64,000 nt of DNA from Idiomarina seosinensis_A (GTDB lineage: Bacteria; Pseudomonadota; Gammaproteobacteria; Enterobacterales; Alteromonadaceae), in contig NZ_CP085211.1 in NCBI RefSeq assembly GCF_044797955.1, forward strand, positions 2,294,001 through 2,358,000, read 5' to 3'. Numbering within the stretch: the first letter of the stretch is position 1; each line of letters starts with the position of its first letter. Shown here in pieces: positions 1 to 8,416 of this stretch. The position numbers and the translations under genes were made by a program. The notes under the pieces are model-generated. The model saw nothing but the letters and a program-made list of their open reading frames with translations, did not search any database and was not told the origin of the DNA.

Positions 1-1850
1 TCCAGCGCTTCTGTCAGCTGACCCCGCAAACCTACGTTCGCGGTATATTGCGGAGCATGAGCCTGCTCCCGACCACTTTTATCCTCGCCGTCAGCGGTGG
101 TAAAGCCCTCAATTTCGCTCTCCAGTAAGCCAACTGATGCAAAACCTGCCAGCCTGTCGATTATCTGCCAGTTACCTTCGAACTCAACGCCATAGTTAGT
201 CCCTTCTGCGGCATTTTCTAAAAAGCCAACAAAAGACTGTTGCTGATTTATCCAGCTCTTTAACTGAACATCGTCACGCTGATTGTAAAAAACGGTAACG
301 CGAGTCGACAACCGGTCAGCAGCATCACTCCACTTAATGCCGGACTCCAGGTTCCAGAGGATTTCCGGCTGAAACGTGGCCCGCTCCAACAGATAATCTT
401 CTACTTCGTTCAACTGTTGGTCTTTCGCCCGGCCAAGAGCCTCACCGTTAACCCCGCCGGCCTTATAGCCTCGTGCCAGGGTACCGTACCAGTAGCCTTT
501 TTCGGCAAACTGATAACGCAGACTCAAAGTGCCGCCGATCATATCGTCTTCCGGAGTAGCGTTTACACCGTTACTATCGACATAATCGGTATCGTAACGC
601 TCCAGGCGCAACCCGCCGACAAGCGACCAGCGATTATCAAGTTGCTGGATAAGTTCACCGTAAAGCGCCCAGTGGCTGCGATCCTGATCGCTGTTAAAAA
701 CGCTTGGTTGATATAAATCCCAGTTAAAGTAATCCCGCATTAACTGTTCCTGTTTACGATAATAGTAAACACCCGCGGTCCAGTCTGTTTCCTGGCCAAA
801 CAGCTGCGTAGGCTTAGTGGAGCGCCACCTTGCTTCCAAAGTGGTGTCATTACGGTCACGGAAGTAGGCATCGAACGAGGAATACTCCCAACCGGGGGCA
901 ATGCCAACATAAGTCCAGTCTTCATCAAAGCTGTACTCGCTGTCCGCCTGCAAACCACTGACTGCAAACGACAACTCACTGTTTTGAAATCCGCTAAAAA
1001 TGGTTTCAAGACGTAAAGCCGAAGATTTTAGTGCATCGGTTCCCGGTTCATCAGACAGCGTCTGCCGATCATTTTCCAGGCTAAAAGCATCATAGCCATT
1101 ATCAATATCAATATGGTGGAAGTTGGTTTGTAAACGCCAGTTCTCGGTTAGTTCTGACTGTAAACCAAGACGTGCCGATAGTTCATCGCGTTGCTCGGTG
1201 TCATCGCGTTGTAAAAAACGGTTTTCGGTAAAGCCGTCATTTGCAAACTGCGTTACCGATAAACGCGCATTGCCGATGTTGGCTATCTCGCCACCCACTG
1301 CAAAACCCGCTCGGTATTCGTCATAATTAGCAGTCGATAACAAGAGTTTACCAGTTAGGGTATCTGTGGGTTGCTCACTGTCTAATACGATCATGCCGGC
1401 CAAAGCGTTAACGCCAAATCGTCCGCTTTGCGGGCCACGAAATACTTCGACCTGGCCAATATCGAAAAGGCTGGCGGCTGCACCCAGGCCTGAGTAATCA
1501 ATACCATCAATAAGCAAGCCAACCGAAGGATTTACCGTATCAACAAACTGCGAACGTTCGCCAATGCCACGGATTTGAATATATTGGGCCGTTGAGGTGC
1601 CGCCGGCAAAATTAACATTAGCAACAGCATTAAGAGCGCTTTGCAAATGCTCAGCGTTACGTTCATCTATTTGTTCGGCATCGATGATACCGACACTCTG
1701 CGGGATTTCATTTATCGTCTGACGCTGAAAATCGGCCGTTACATTGATAATTTCGATATCACTATCAGTAGTTTCAGCCGTTTGCTGAGCATACGACAAG
1801 CTCACTGAGGCTAAGCTAACTGCGAGCGCAATCGATGATTTTTTAAACAT
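1..1850 (-). CDS. TonB-dependent outer-membrane receptor, 3' end beyond window; probable thiamin-related transporter
   Basis: The minus-strand frame is open from an ATG at 1850 to the left edge, giving about 616 visible residues with the C-terminus missing. A signal peptide (MFKKSSIALAVSL...SYAQ) is followed by a plug domain with IPQSVGIIDAEQI, IQIRGIGERSQF and VEVFRGPQSGRFG, then beta-barrel strands. TonB receptors import scarce nutrients across the outer membrane using TonB energy. AAAGGA lies just upstream of the ATG. The leader holds a TPP riboswitch, so the likely cargo is thiamin or a precursor. That cargo is inferred from regulation, not from the protein. A thiamin transporter or kinase gene would be expected beyond the left edge. 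Confidence 0.9.
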   Translation of the reverse strand, partial: MFKKSSIALAVSLASVSLSYAQQTAETTDSDIEIINVTADFQRQTINEIPQSVGIIDAEQIDERNAEHLQSALNAVANVNFAGGTSTAQYIQIRGIGERSQFVDTVNPSVGLLIDGIDYSGLGAAASLFDIGQVEVFRGPQSGRFGVNALAGMIVLDSEQPTDTLTGKLLLSTANYDEYRAGFAVGGEIANIGNARLSVTQFANDGFTENRFLQRDDTEQRDELSARLGLQSELTENWRLQTNFHHIDIDNGYDAFSLENDRQTLSDEPGTDALKSSALRLETIFSGFQNSELSFAVSGLQADSEYSFDEDWTYVGIAPGWEYSSFDAYFRDRNDTTLEARWRSTKPTQLFGQETDWTAGVYYYRKQEQLMRDYFNWDLYQPSVFNSDQDRSHWALYGELIQQLDNRWSLVGGLRLERYDTDYVDSNGVNATPEDDMIGGTLSLRYQFAEKGYWYGTLARGYKAGGVNGEALGRAKDQQLNEVEDYLLERATFQPEILWNLESGIKWSDAADRLSTRVTVFYNQRDDVQLKSWINQQQSFVGFLENAAEGTNYGVEFEGNWQIIDRLAGFASVGLLESEIEGFTTADGEDKSGREQAHAPQYTANVGLRGQLTEAL

Positions 1851-1926
1851 GGACTATTTCCTTTACCACTAACAAGAAACAATCCGGCAAGGCTTATAAA
1901 ATGGCGAGATAATTGAACTGTCTACC

Positions 1927-2005
1927 ATCCCTACGCCAGTATTAACCGGATCAGGTATTAAGGGTCTGCACAATCGCATCTCAGCCCACTGGGGGCGCCC
2001 CTTGG
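1927..2005 (-). promoter_or_regulatory. TPP (THI-box) riboswitch
   Basis: On the minus strand the leader reads GGGGCGCCCCCAGTGG, GGCTGAGATG, a variable arm, then ACCTGATCCGGTTAATAC and TGGCGTAGGGA. These are the universally conserved TPP-aptamer segments (CUGAGA and the CCUGAU..GGUUAAUACC..GCGUAGGGA half). The aptamer sits about 77 nt upstream of the receptor ATG at 1850. The family normally turns expression off when thiamin pyrophosphate is plentiful. The expression platform between 1851 and 1926 has no obvious strong terminator, so control could be at translation initiation. Confidence 0.95.
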
Positions 2006-2051
2006 TATTGCCGCGTCAGTATAACGCGGGCATACGGTGAATTAAATAGTT

Positions 2052-2753
2052 TTAAATAAAGGCAAGTGCATCAGCATGTAATTGCTGCAGTGACAGTCCG
2101 TGCGCAACAAAGTCATCGCGAATAACGCGAATCATTTCAAAACGTCCGGCCATATAGACTTGATGGTTCTGCAAGTCATTACATTCGCTCATAACGGCAT
2201 GGTGTACCAGGCCTACCGAATAGGGCCATTGGCCATCGGTTTCTTCCAGCACCGGCCGATAAAAGAACTCTGAGTGCTCAGCAGCTAACTGTTCCAGCTT
2301 TTCGTGTAAATACAAATCAGCTTTTTGTCGCGCGCCCCAGTACAAATACACCGGCTGCGATAGCCCATCCTGCAACAGTTTTTGCAAAATGGAATAGGTA
2401 TAAGAAAACCCTGTGCCACCGGCAATCAGAATAATAGGGTCTTTCTGAGGCAACTGTAAAAAGGCGTCACCGGCTGGCGCCTCAATGATTAATTCGCCCT
2501 GTTGCTTAATTTTTTCCAGAACTTCGCCAGCATAATCGTTGTCTGGCGGAGCCCCAACATGCAATAACCACTGCCGCTGGTCAGCGGGGCCCGACGCAAT
2601 ACTAAAAGGCCGCTTATCGCGCTCGCCCATAACAACCTGCAAGTACTGGCCGGCTTTAAATTCAACCGCCTTCGGCAATTTAATACAAACTTCCCAGACA
2701 AACTCAGCCAACTGGCGAGTAATGTTTGCCTGACAAGTGAGCTGCTGTGACAT
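2052..2753 (-). CDS. fre: NAD(P)H-flavin reductase
   Basis: This 233-residue protein has the ferredoxin-NADP reductase fold of Fre/LuxG. The flavin-contacting RPFSIAS motif is near residue 48, the nucleotide-binding GGTGFSY near 111 and YWGAR near 138. Fre reduces free FMN, FAD or riboflavin with NAD(P)H in the cytoplasm. The ATG follows the ubiD stop codon directly, so the two are co-transcribed. The pairing makes sense because UbiD needs prenylated FMN, although Fre also supplies reduced flavin and reduces iron generally. Length and motifs are normal. Confidence 0.93.
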   Translation of the reverse strand: MSQQLTCQANITRQLAEFVWEVCIKLPKAVEFKAGQYLQVVMGERDKRPFSIASGPADQRQWLLHVGAPPDNDYAGEVLEKIKQQGELIIEAPAGDAFLQLPQKDPIILIAGGTGFSYTYSILQKLLQDGLSQPVYLYWGARQKADLYLHEKLEQLAAEHSEFFYRPVLEETDGQWPYSVGLVHHAVMSECNDLQNHQVYMAGRFEMIRVIRDDFVAHGLSLQQLHADALAFI

Positions 2754-4226
2754 CTACTTCTCCAGAATATTCAGTTGTTCCCACAATTCGTCAACGCGCT
2801 GCTTAACCTCATCGGTCATCGTGATTGGCTCTCCCCATTCACGGTCCGTTTCGCCCGGCCATTTATTAGTCGCGTCCATCCCCATTTTAGAACCCAGACC
2901 TGACACCGGCGATGCAAAATCAAGATAGTCTATTGGCGTGTTTTCAACCAGTGTCGTATCACGGGCGGGATCCATCCGCGTAGTCATGGCCCAGATGACA
3001 TCGTGCCAGTTTCTGGCATTGACATCGTCATCGCAAACAATGACAAACTTGGTATACATGAATTGCCGTAAAAAAGACCATACTCCCATCATCACGCGCT
3101 TTGCGTGTCCCGGGTACTGCTTTTTCATCGTCACTATCGCCAGCCGATAGGAACAGCCTTCCGGAGGTAGATAAAAGTCGACAATTTCCGGAAACTGCTT
3201 TTGCAATAACGGAATAAACACTTCATTCAGCGCCACCCCGAGTATTGCCGGCTCATCCGGTGGCCGCCCAGTATAAGTACTGTGATAGATCGGGTTCTTG
3301 CGCTGGGTTATGTGGGTAACAGTAAATACCGGGAAATCATCAACTTCGTTGTAATAACCGGTGTGGTCGCCATAAGGGCCTTCGGGGGCCACTTCGCCGG
3401 GGTTGATATAGCCTTCAAGAATAATTTCTGCATGAGCCGGTACCTGCAGGTCATTACTGATACTTTTGGTGACATGCGTCTTACCGTCACGCAAAAGCCC
3501 CGCAAAAGCATATTCCGATAAGCTGTCCGGTACCGGTGTTACCGCCCCGAGAATAGTCGCCGGATCGGCACCAAGCGCAACGGATACCGGGAACTTTTCG
3601 CCCGGATGTTGCTGGCACCATTCCTGAAAGTCCAATGCCCCGCCGCGGTGCGAAAGCCAACGCATGATCAACTTATTGGGTGCCAATAGCTGCTGCCGAT
3701 AGATACCCAGATTTTGGCGCACTTTATGGGGCCCCCGGGTGATGGTCAGCCCCCAGGTAATTAAAGGAGCTGCATCACCGGGCCAGCAATGCTGGATCGG
3801 CAGTTGAGTTAAATCCACCTGCTCGCCACTTAAAACGACTTCCTGACAAGGGGCCTTTTTAACTTCTTTAGGTGACATGCTGAGCACTTTTTTGTAAGTG
3901 GGCAATAAGCTCAACGCGTCTTTAAAGCCTTTGGGGGGTTCTGGCTCTTTTAAAAATGCCAGCAGCTTACCAACATCCCGCAGCGCTTTTACCGACTCTT
4001 GTCCCATTCCCAGAGCAACCCTCTGCGGAGTACCAAACAGATTAGCAAGTACCGGTGTAGAATGACCTTTAACGTTCTCAAACAGCAGTGCAGGACCACC
4101 TGCTTTTAAGGTCCGATCCGAAATCTCGGTCATTTCCAGATAGGGATCAATGACTGTGGTGATACGCTTTAACTCACCGCGTTTTTCCAACTGAGCAATA
4201 AAATCACGCAGGTCTTGATATTTCAT
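2754..4226 (-). CDS. ubiD: 4-hydroxy-3-polyprenylbenzoate decarboxylase
   Basis: This 490-residue UbiD-family enzyme is full length. It begins MKYQDLRDFIAQLEKRGELK and contains the conserved EVAPEGPYGDHTGYY block near residue 285 that supplies the catalytic acid and contacts prenylated FMN. It decarboxylates the octaprenyl-4-hydroxybenzoate intermediate of ubiquinone biosynthesis. The start is preceded by TAGGGT. rho ends 6 bp upstream and fre begins right after the stop, giving the order rho-ubiD-fre. Other ubiquinone genes (ubiE, ubiJ, ubiB) lie at 13-16 kb. Confidence 0.95.
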   Translation of the reverse strand: MKYQDLRDFIAQLEKRGELKRITTVIDPYLEMTEISDRTLKAGGPALLFENVKGHSTPVLANLFGTPQRVALGMGQESVKALRDVGKLLAFLKEPEPPKGFKDALSLLPTYKKVLSMSPKEVKKAPCQEVVLSGEQVDLTQLPIQHCWPGDAAPLITWGLTITRGPHKVRQNLGIYRQQLLAPNKLIMRWLSHRGGALDFQEWCQQHPGEKFPVSVALGADPATILGAVTPVPDSLSEYAFAGLLRDGKTHVTKSISNDLQVPAHAEIILEGYINPGEVAPEGPYGDHTGYYNEVDDFPVFTVTHITQRKNPIYHSTYTGRPPDEPAILGVALNEVFIPLLQKQFPEIVDFYLPPEGCSYRLAIVTMKKQYPGHAKRVMMGVWSFLRQFMYTKFVIVCDDDVNARNWHDVIWAMTTRMDPARDTTLVENTPIDYLDFASPVSGLGSKMGMDATNKWPGETDREWGEPITMTDEVKQRVDELWEQLNILEK

Positions 4227-4232
4227 AGTACC

Positions 4233-5501
4233 CTAACTGTTTCGCTGACGCTTCATCGATTCAAAAAACTCGTCATTCGTTTTTGTCATCTGCAGGCGGT
4301 CGATGAGAAACTCCATGGCTTCAACCTCGCCCATTGGATTCATAATCTTGCGGAGTATCCACATTTTCTGTAACTCATCTTGCGTTGTCAGCAGTTCTTC
4401 GCGACGCGTACCAGAGCGATTAAAGTCAATGGCCGGGAACACACGGCGTTCGGCAATTTTACGGTTAAGGTGCAGTTCCATGTTACCCGTACCTTTAAAT
4501 TCTTCGTAAATAACCTCGTCCATTTTCGAGCCGGTGTCGATTAAGGCCGTAGCAATGATGGTCAGACTGCCGCCTTCCTCAACATTACGGGCTGCACCGA
4601 AAAAGCGCTTGGGTTTATGTAGGGCATTCGCGTCAACACCACCGGTTAATACTTTACCCGAACTTGGGATAACCGTGTTATAGGCCCGCGCCAGACGAGT
4701 AATCGAGTCCAGTAAAATGACCACATCTTTTTTGTGTTCAACCAGCCGTTTGGCCTTTTCAATAACCATTTCGGCAACTTGGACATGCCGGTTCGCGGGC
4801 TCGTCGAAGGTTGAAGCAACAACTTCACCTTTTACCAGCCGATGCATCTCGGTCACTTCTTCCGGCCGTTCATCAATCAATAAAACGATGAGCTCGGCAT
4901 CCGGATGATTGGCCGCTATGGAAGTTGCCACATTTTGCAATAAAAGCGTTTTACCGGCTTTCGGCGGAGCCACTATCAAGCCCCGCTGACCTTTACCAAT
5001 CGGTGCTGATAAGTCCAGTACCCGGGCAGTAATGTCTTCCCGGCTGCCATTACCCCGCTCCAGACGAAAACGTTCATTCGCATGAATTGGTGTCAGGTTT
5101 TCAAATAAAATTTTATTGCGCGAATTTTCTGGCTTATCAAAGTTAACTTCTCTTATTTTTAATAAGGCAAAATAACGTTCACTGTCCTTCGGCGGACGAA
5201 TTTTTCCACCAATAGTGTCACCAGTGCGCAAATTGAAGCGTCGGATTTGACTGGGTGAAACATAGATATCATCTGGCCCAGCCAAATAAGACGAGTCTGC
5301 GGAGCGCAGAAAGCCGAAACCATCTTGCAAGATTTCAAGTACGCCTCCGCCGTGGATATCTTCGCCGCTTTTAGCGTGGGCTTTTAAAATAGCAAAAATA
5401 ATATCTTGCTTTCGCAACCGAGCCATATTTTCCAGGCCCATGCTATCCGCAAGTTCGACGAGTTCATTTACCGGTTTGTTTTTTAGTTCTGTTAGATTCA
5501 T
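4233..5501 (-). CDS. rho: Transcription termination factor Rho
   Basis: This 422-residue hexameric RNA helicase matches the usual length. The N-terminal Rho domain begins MNLTELKNKPVNELVELA, followed by a cold-shock-like RNA-binding domain with GFGFLRS. The Walker A motif APPKAGKTLLL is near residue 180 and LLIDERPEEV lies downstream. It terminates untranslated transcripts. The bases before the ATG (AACCCTCCT) contain no Shine-Dalgarno match, as in the comparable E. coli leader (from memory). The 290-nt leader from 5502 to 5791 carries no gene. Rho is known to regulate its own leader in other bacteria; here that is only inferred. Confidence 0.97.
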   Translation of the reverse strand: MNLTELKNKPVNELVELADSMGLENMARLRKQDIIFAILKAHAKSGEDIHGGGVLEILQDGFGFLRSADSSYLAGPDDIYVSPSQIRRFNLRTGDTIGGKIRPPKDSERYFALLKIREVNFDKPENSRNKILFENLTPIHANERFRLERGNGSREDITARVLDLSAPIGKGQRGLIVAPPKAGKTLLLQNVATSIAANHPDAELIVLLIDERPEEVTEMHRLVKGEVVASTFDEPANRHVQVAEMVIEKAKRLVEHKKDVVILLDSITRLARAYNTVIPSSGKVLTGGVDANALHKPKRFFGAARNVEEGGSLTIIATALIDTGSKMDEVIYEEFKGTGNMELHLNRKIAERRVFPAIDFNRSGTRREELLTTQDELQKMWILRKIMNPMGEVEAMEFLIDRLQMTKTNDEFFESMKRQRNS

Positions 5502-5748
5502 AGGAGGGTTTTCGAGTTATCGATTAATGGTTAAGTCACCAGGACTCAGTTAAAAGTTAAGTGTACTCATGTATTGCTGTTTTTGATTGCAGTTTCGCGT
5601 GGAGCGAAGCGACCAATTGAAAAGACGCGTTACCGGGCGATTTGATGGTGTGCATCACCTGGATGCTCAGTTTATGAGCGAAAGTTATCACCAAAAACCG
5701 TTTCCGTCCAGTTTTTAGCAGTGATTTACTTTTTAATGATCGGCGGAT

Positions 5749-5786
5749 AACGTAAAACGGCGCTTAACTTGCGCCGTCTTACGTTA
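5749..5786 (-). terminator. Hairpin downstream of trxA
   Basis: An inverted repeat, AACGTAAaACGGCGC / GCGCCGTcTTACGTT, forms a long GC-rich stem with a 7-nt loop starting 6 nt after the trxA stop codon. There is no long T-run on the minus strand, so it may be a weak or processed terminator between trxA and rho. Confidence 0.6.
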
Positions 5787-5791
5787 TTTTA

Positions 5792-6118
5792 TTAGATGTA
5801 TTGATCCAGGAATTCTGTTAACTGCGCACGTGACAAAGCGCCTACCTTGGTCGCTGCCACCTCACCGTTTTTAAACAATAACAAAGTCGGAATGCCGCGG
5901 ATACCGTACTTCGGCGGAGTCTGGTCATTGTGGTCAACGTTTAGTTTGCCAATTACTAATTTATCCGCGTAATCATCGGCAATATCGTCCAGTATCGGAG
6001 CTACCATTTTGCATGGGCCACACCACTCAGCCCAGAAGTCGACTAATACTGGCTTTTCGGATTTGATGACATCTTCTTCAAAACTGTCATCGCTTAGCTG
6101 AACAATTACGTCACTCAT
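5792..6118 (-). CDS. trxA: Thioredoxin 1
   Basis: This 108-residue thioredoxin has the redox-active WCGPC motif near residue 32 and the conserved cis-proline in GIRGIPTLLLF. It is a cytoplasmic dithiol reductant for ribonucleotide reductase and many other proteins. GGAGAG precedes the ATG. It is transcribed away from rhlB and towards rho, the same trxA-rho order as in enterobacteria. Confidence 0.97.
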   Translation of the reverse strand: MSDVIVQLSDDSFEEDVIKSEKPVLVDFWAEWCGPCKMVAPILDDIADDYADKLVIGKLNVDHNDQTPPKYGIRGIPTLLLFKNGEVAATKVGALSRAQLTEFLDQYI

Positions 6119-6212
6119 GGTACTCTCCGCTACGTTCTTGGCGTTGAAATATTTAGGAAATACTATTATTTATGTTTTTGAATGCAAGCGCAAACTGATA
6201 TGCTATTAACCT

Positions 6213-7481
6213 ATGAATAAAACACATCTTACAGAAACACGCTTTGCTGAACTGGGATTACATCCACAGATCGAGCAAGCAATGAGCAGTGCCGGTTATG
6301 AGTATTGTACTCCAATCCAGGCACTAAGTCTTCCTGTCGCTTTGGCTGGCCAGGACGTTGCCGGTCAGGCACAAACCGGAACCGGCAAAACACTGGCATT
6401 TCTGCTGGCGACTTTCAACCGTTTGATGAAAGCGCCGCGCAACGAGGAAAGCTCTGGTCCACGAGCTTTAATCATGGCCCCTACGCGGGAGCTGGCTATC
6501 CAAATTGCCCACGATGCCGAGCCATTAAATCACCACTGTAAGCTTAACATGTCCGTTATTTACGGCGGTGAAGGCTATGAAGATCAAAAGCAGCAATTGG
6601 CCGGCAATCCGGATATTTTAGTGGGTACGACCGGGCGCTTGCTAGATTTTTATAAGCAGGGCTTATTCAAATTGGATAACATCGAAATCGTCGTGTTGGA
6701 CGAGGCCGACCGCATGTTTGATCTCGGTTTTATCGATGACATTCGCTATTTCATGAGCAAAATGCCACCGCCGACAGAACGTCTCAACCTGTTATTCTCG
6801 GCCACGCTCTCTTATCGGGTGCAGGAACTGGCATACGAGCACATGAACTCACCGGCGAAAGTTGAAGTAGAGCCCGAGCAAAAAACCGGCGTACGTATTA
6901 GTGAAGAGTTATTCTATCCGGCGAAAGCCGATAAAATGCCTTTATTGCTGACTCTGTTAGAAGAGGACTGGCCAGATAAAGCGATAGTCTTTGCCAACAC
7001 CAAACACGTATGTGACAAAATCTACCGATGGCTGGACGCCAACGAACACCGTGTTGGACTGCTAACCGGTGATGTTCCGCAAAAGAAACGCTTGAAAATA
7101 CTTGACGATTTTGCCAGTGGCCAACTGGATATTCTGGTCGCCACCGATGTTGCGGCACGCGGTTTGCACATTCCGGAAGTCAGTCACGTATTCAATTTTG
7201 ATTTACCCGATGATTGCGAAGATTATGTTCACCGAATTGGTCGCACCGGCCGTGCCGGAGCCAGTGGCGCGGCTATCAGCCTGGCCTGCGAAGAATATGT
7301 GTATAATTTACCGGCTATCGAAGAATATATTGGACATCCGATCCCAGTCACTAATTATGACGAAACCGCGTTGTTAACCGATCTTAAGAAGCCCCGGCCG
7401 ACCCAGCGCCGACGTAGAAATAATTCCGGTGGCAAAAATCGATCGCGACAGCGCAAGCCGGGAACGCAACGCAAAACCTGA
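6213..7481 (+). CDS. rhlB: ATP-dependent RNA helicase RhlB (DEAD box)
   Basis: This 422-residue DEAD-box helicase has the Q motif CTPIQALSLP, motif I AQTGTGKT, Ia PTRELAIQ, motif II DEADRM, motif III SAT and motif VI HRIGRTGRAG. A basic Arg/Asn-rich tail (RRRRNNSGGKNRSRQRK) resembles the RhlB extension that contacts RNase E and RNA. It is expected to unwind RNA for the degradosome. Its position divergent to trxA and directly before gppA is the classic rhlB context, which separates it from other DEAD-box helicases. The predicted ribosome-binding site is weak. Confidence 0.95.
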   Translation: MNKTHLTETRFAELGLHPQIEQAMSSAGYEYCTPIQALSLPVALAGQDVAGQAQTGTGKTLAFLLATFNRLMKAPRNEESSGPRALIMAPTRELAIQIAHDAEPLNHHCKLNMSVIYGGEGYEDQKQQLAGNPDILVGTTGRLLDFYKQGLFKLDNIEIVVLDEADRMFDLGFIDDIRYFMSKMPPPTERLNLLFSATLSYRVQELAYEHMNSPAKVEVEPEQKTGVRISEELFYPAKADKMPLLLTLLEEDWPDKAIVFANTKHVCDKIYRWLDANEHRVGLLTGDVPQKKRLKILDDFASGQLDILVATDVAARGLHIPEVSHVFNFDLPDDCEDYVHRIGRTGRAGASGAAISLACEEYVYNLPAIEEYIGHPIPVTNYDETALLTDLKKPRPTQRRRRNNSGGKNRSRQRKPGTQRKT

Positions 7482-7482
7482 T

Positions 7483-8409
7483 ATGCGGCCTGGTACAAAA
7501 CGTTTAGCCGCAGTCGATATGGGCTCTAACAGCTTCCATCTGTTGCTGGCTGAAGTTTCTATGCGGGGCTTTTTTCCGAAGCCCCGTATCGTTTCCCGGC
7601 ACAAATACAAAGTGAGGCTGGCTGATGGGCTGGACAGTGCCTTACGACTTGATAAGGCTGCGGTTCGACGCGCCAAACGCAGCCTTGATAACTTCGCCGA
7701 ACAACTTAAATTATTCCAGCCCGACGCCTGCTATGCCGTTGCTACTGCGGCACTACGAAAAGCCAGTAATTGTGCTGAAGTCCTGCCCGAATTGGAACAA
7801 AGTCTTGGCTGTGCTATCGAAGTTATTTCCGGCGAACGGGAAGCTGAACTGATCTTCGCCGGAGTTTGCAATGCGGCGCAGCAGCAGGGCGATATTCTGG
7901 TCATTGATATCGGGGGCGCCAGTACCGAGCTAATTGCCGGCCGACCCCTTCGTCCCAGATTACTGAAAAGCCTGGATATGGGCTGTGTCATATTTCAAAA
8001 TCAGTATTTTGCTGATGGTAAAATTACCACATCCGCATTTACTCGGGCCATCGGACAGGCCAGAAACCAGTTAAACCCCTACACTCAAGACTATCAGGCT
8101 ATTGGCTGGCAACATGTACTGGGCGCCTCAGGAACTTTTCGTGCCGTAACCGAAATTGCTCTGGCACAGGGCCAGGTAACCCTAAGCCGCGACTGGCTGG
8201 AGCAACTTATTGATCTGTGCGTACAGCAGGGCCAGGTACAACAGCTGCGGATCCCCGGACTGCGGGACGATCGCAAGACCATCCTCTGCGGCGGTCTTGC
8301 GATCTTATACGCTATCTTGATTGAGTTTGATATTCACCGTTTTGGTGTCACAAACGGCGCCCTGAGAGAAGGCCTCCTCAGCGAGCTGGTTGCCCAGGCA
8401 ACGGCTTAA
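7483..8409 (+). CDS. gppA: Short-form Ppx/GppA phosphatase
   Basis: The start is placed at the ATG at 7483, one base after the rhlB stop; an in-frame GTG at 7429 would overlap rhlB by 53 nt. The protein is about 308 residues. It has the actin-like ATPase motifs AAVDMGSNSFHLLL near the N-terminus and VIDIGGASTELI near residue 142. Family members hydrolyse polyphosphate or the gamma-phosphate of pppGpp. E. coli GppA and Ppx are about 500 residues with a C-terminal HD-like domain; that half is absent here. Substrate choice cannot be read from sequence, and gppA is assigned by neighbourhood. Confidence 0.82.
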   Translation: MRPGTKRLAAVDMGSNSFHLLLAEVSMRGFFPKPRIVSRHKYKVRLADGLDSALRLDKAAVRRAKRSLDNFAEQLKLFQPDACYAVATAALRKASNCAEVLPELEQSLGCAIEVISGEREAELIFAGVCNAAQQQGDILVIDIGGASTELIAGRPLRPRLLKSLDMGCVIFQNQYFADGKITTSAFTRAIGQARNQLNPYTQDYQAIGWQHVLGASGTFRAVTEIALAQGQVTLSRDWLEQLIDLCVQQGQVQQLRIPGLRDDRKTILCGGLAILYAILIEFDIHRFGVTNGALREGLLSELVAQATA

Positions 8410-8416
8410 TCAAGCC

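Noticed and set aside
417..1326. Short plus- and minus-strand frames inside the left-edge region
   Set aside because: They are shadows of the minus-strand TonB receptor that stays open from 1850 to the left edge and has clear plug and barrel motifs.
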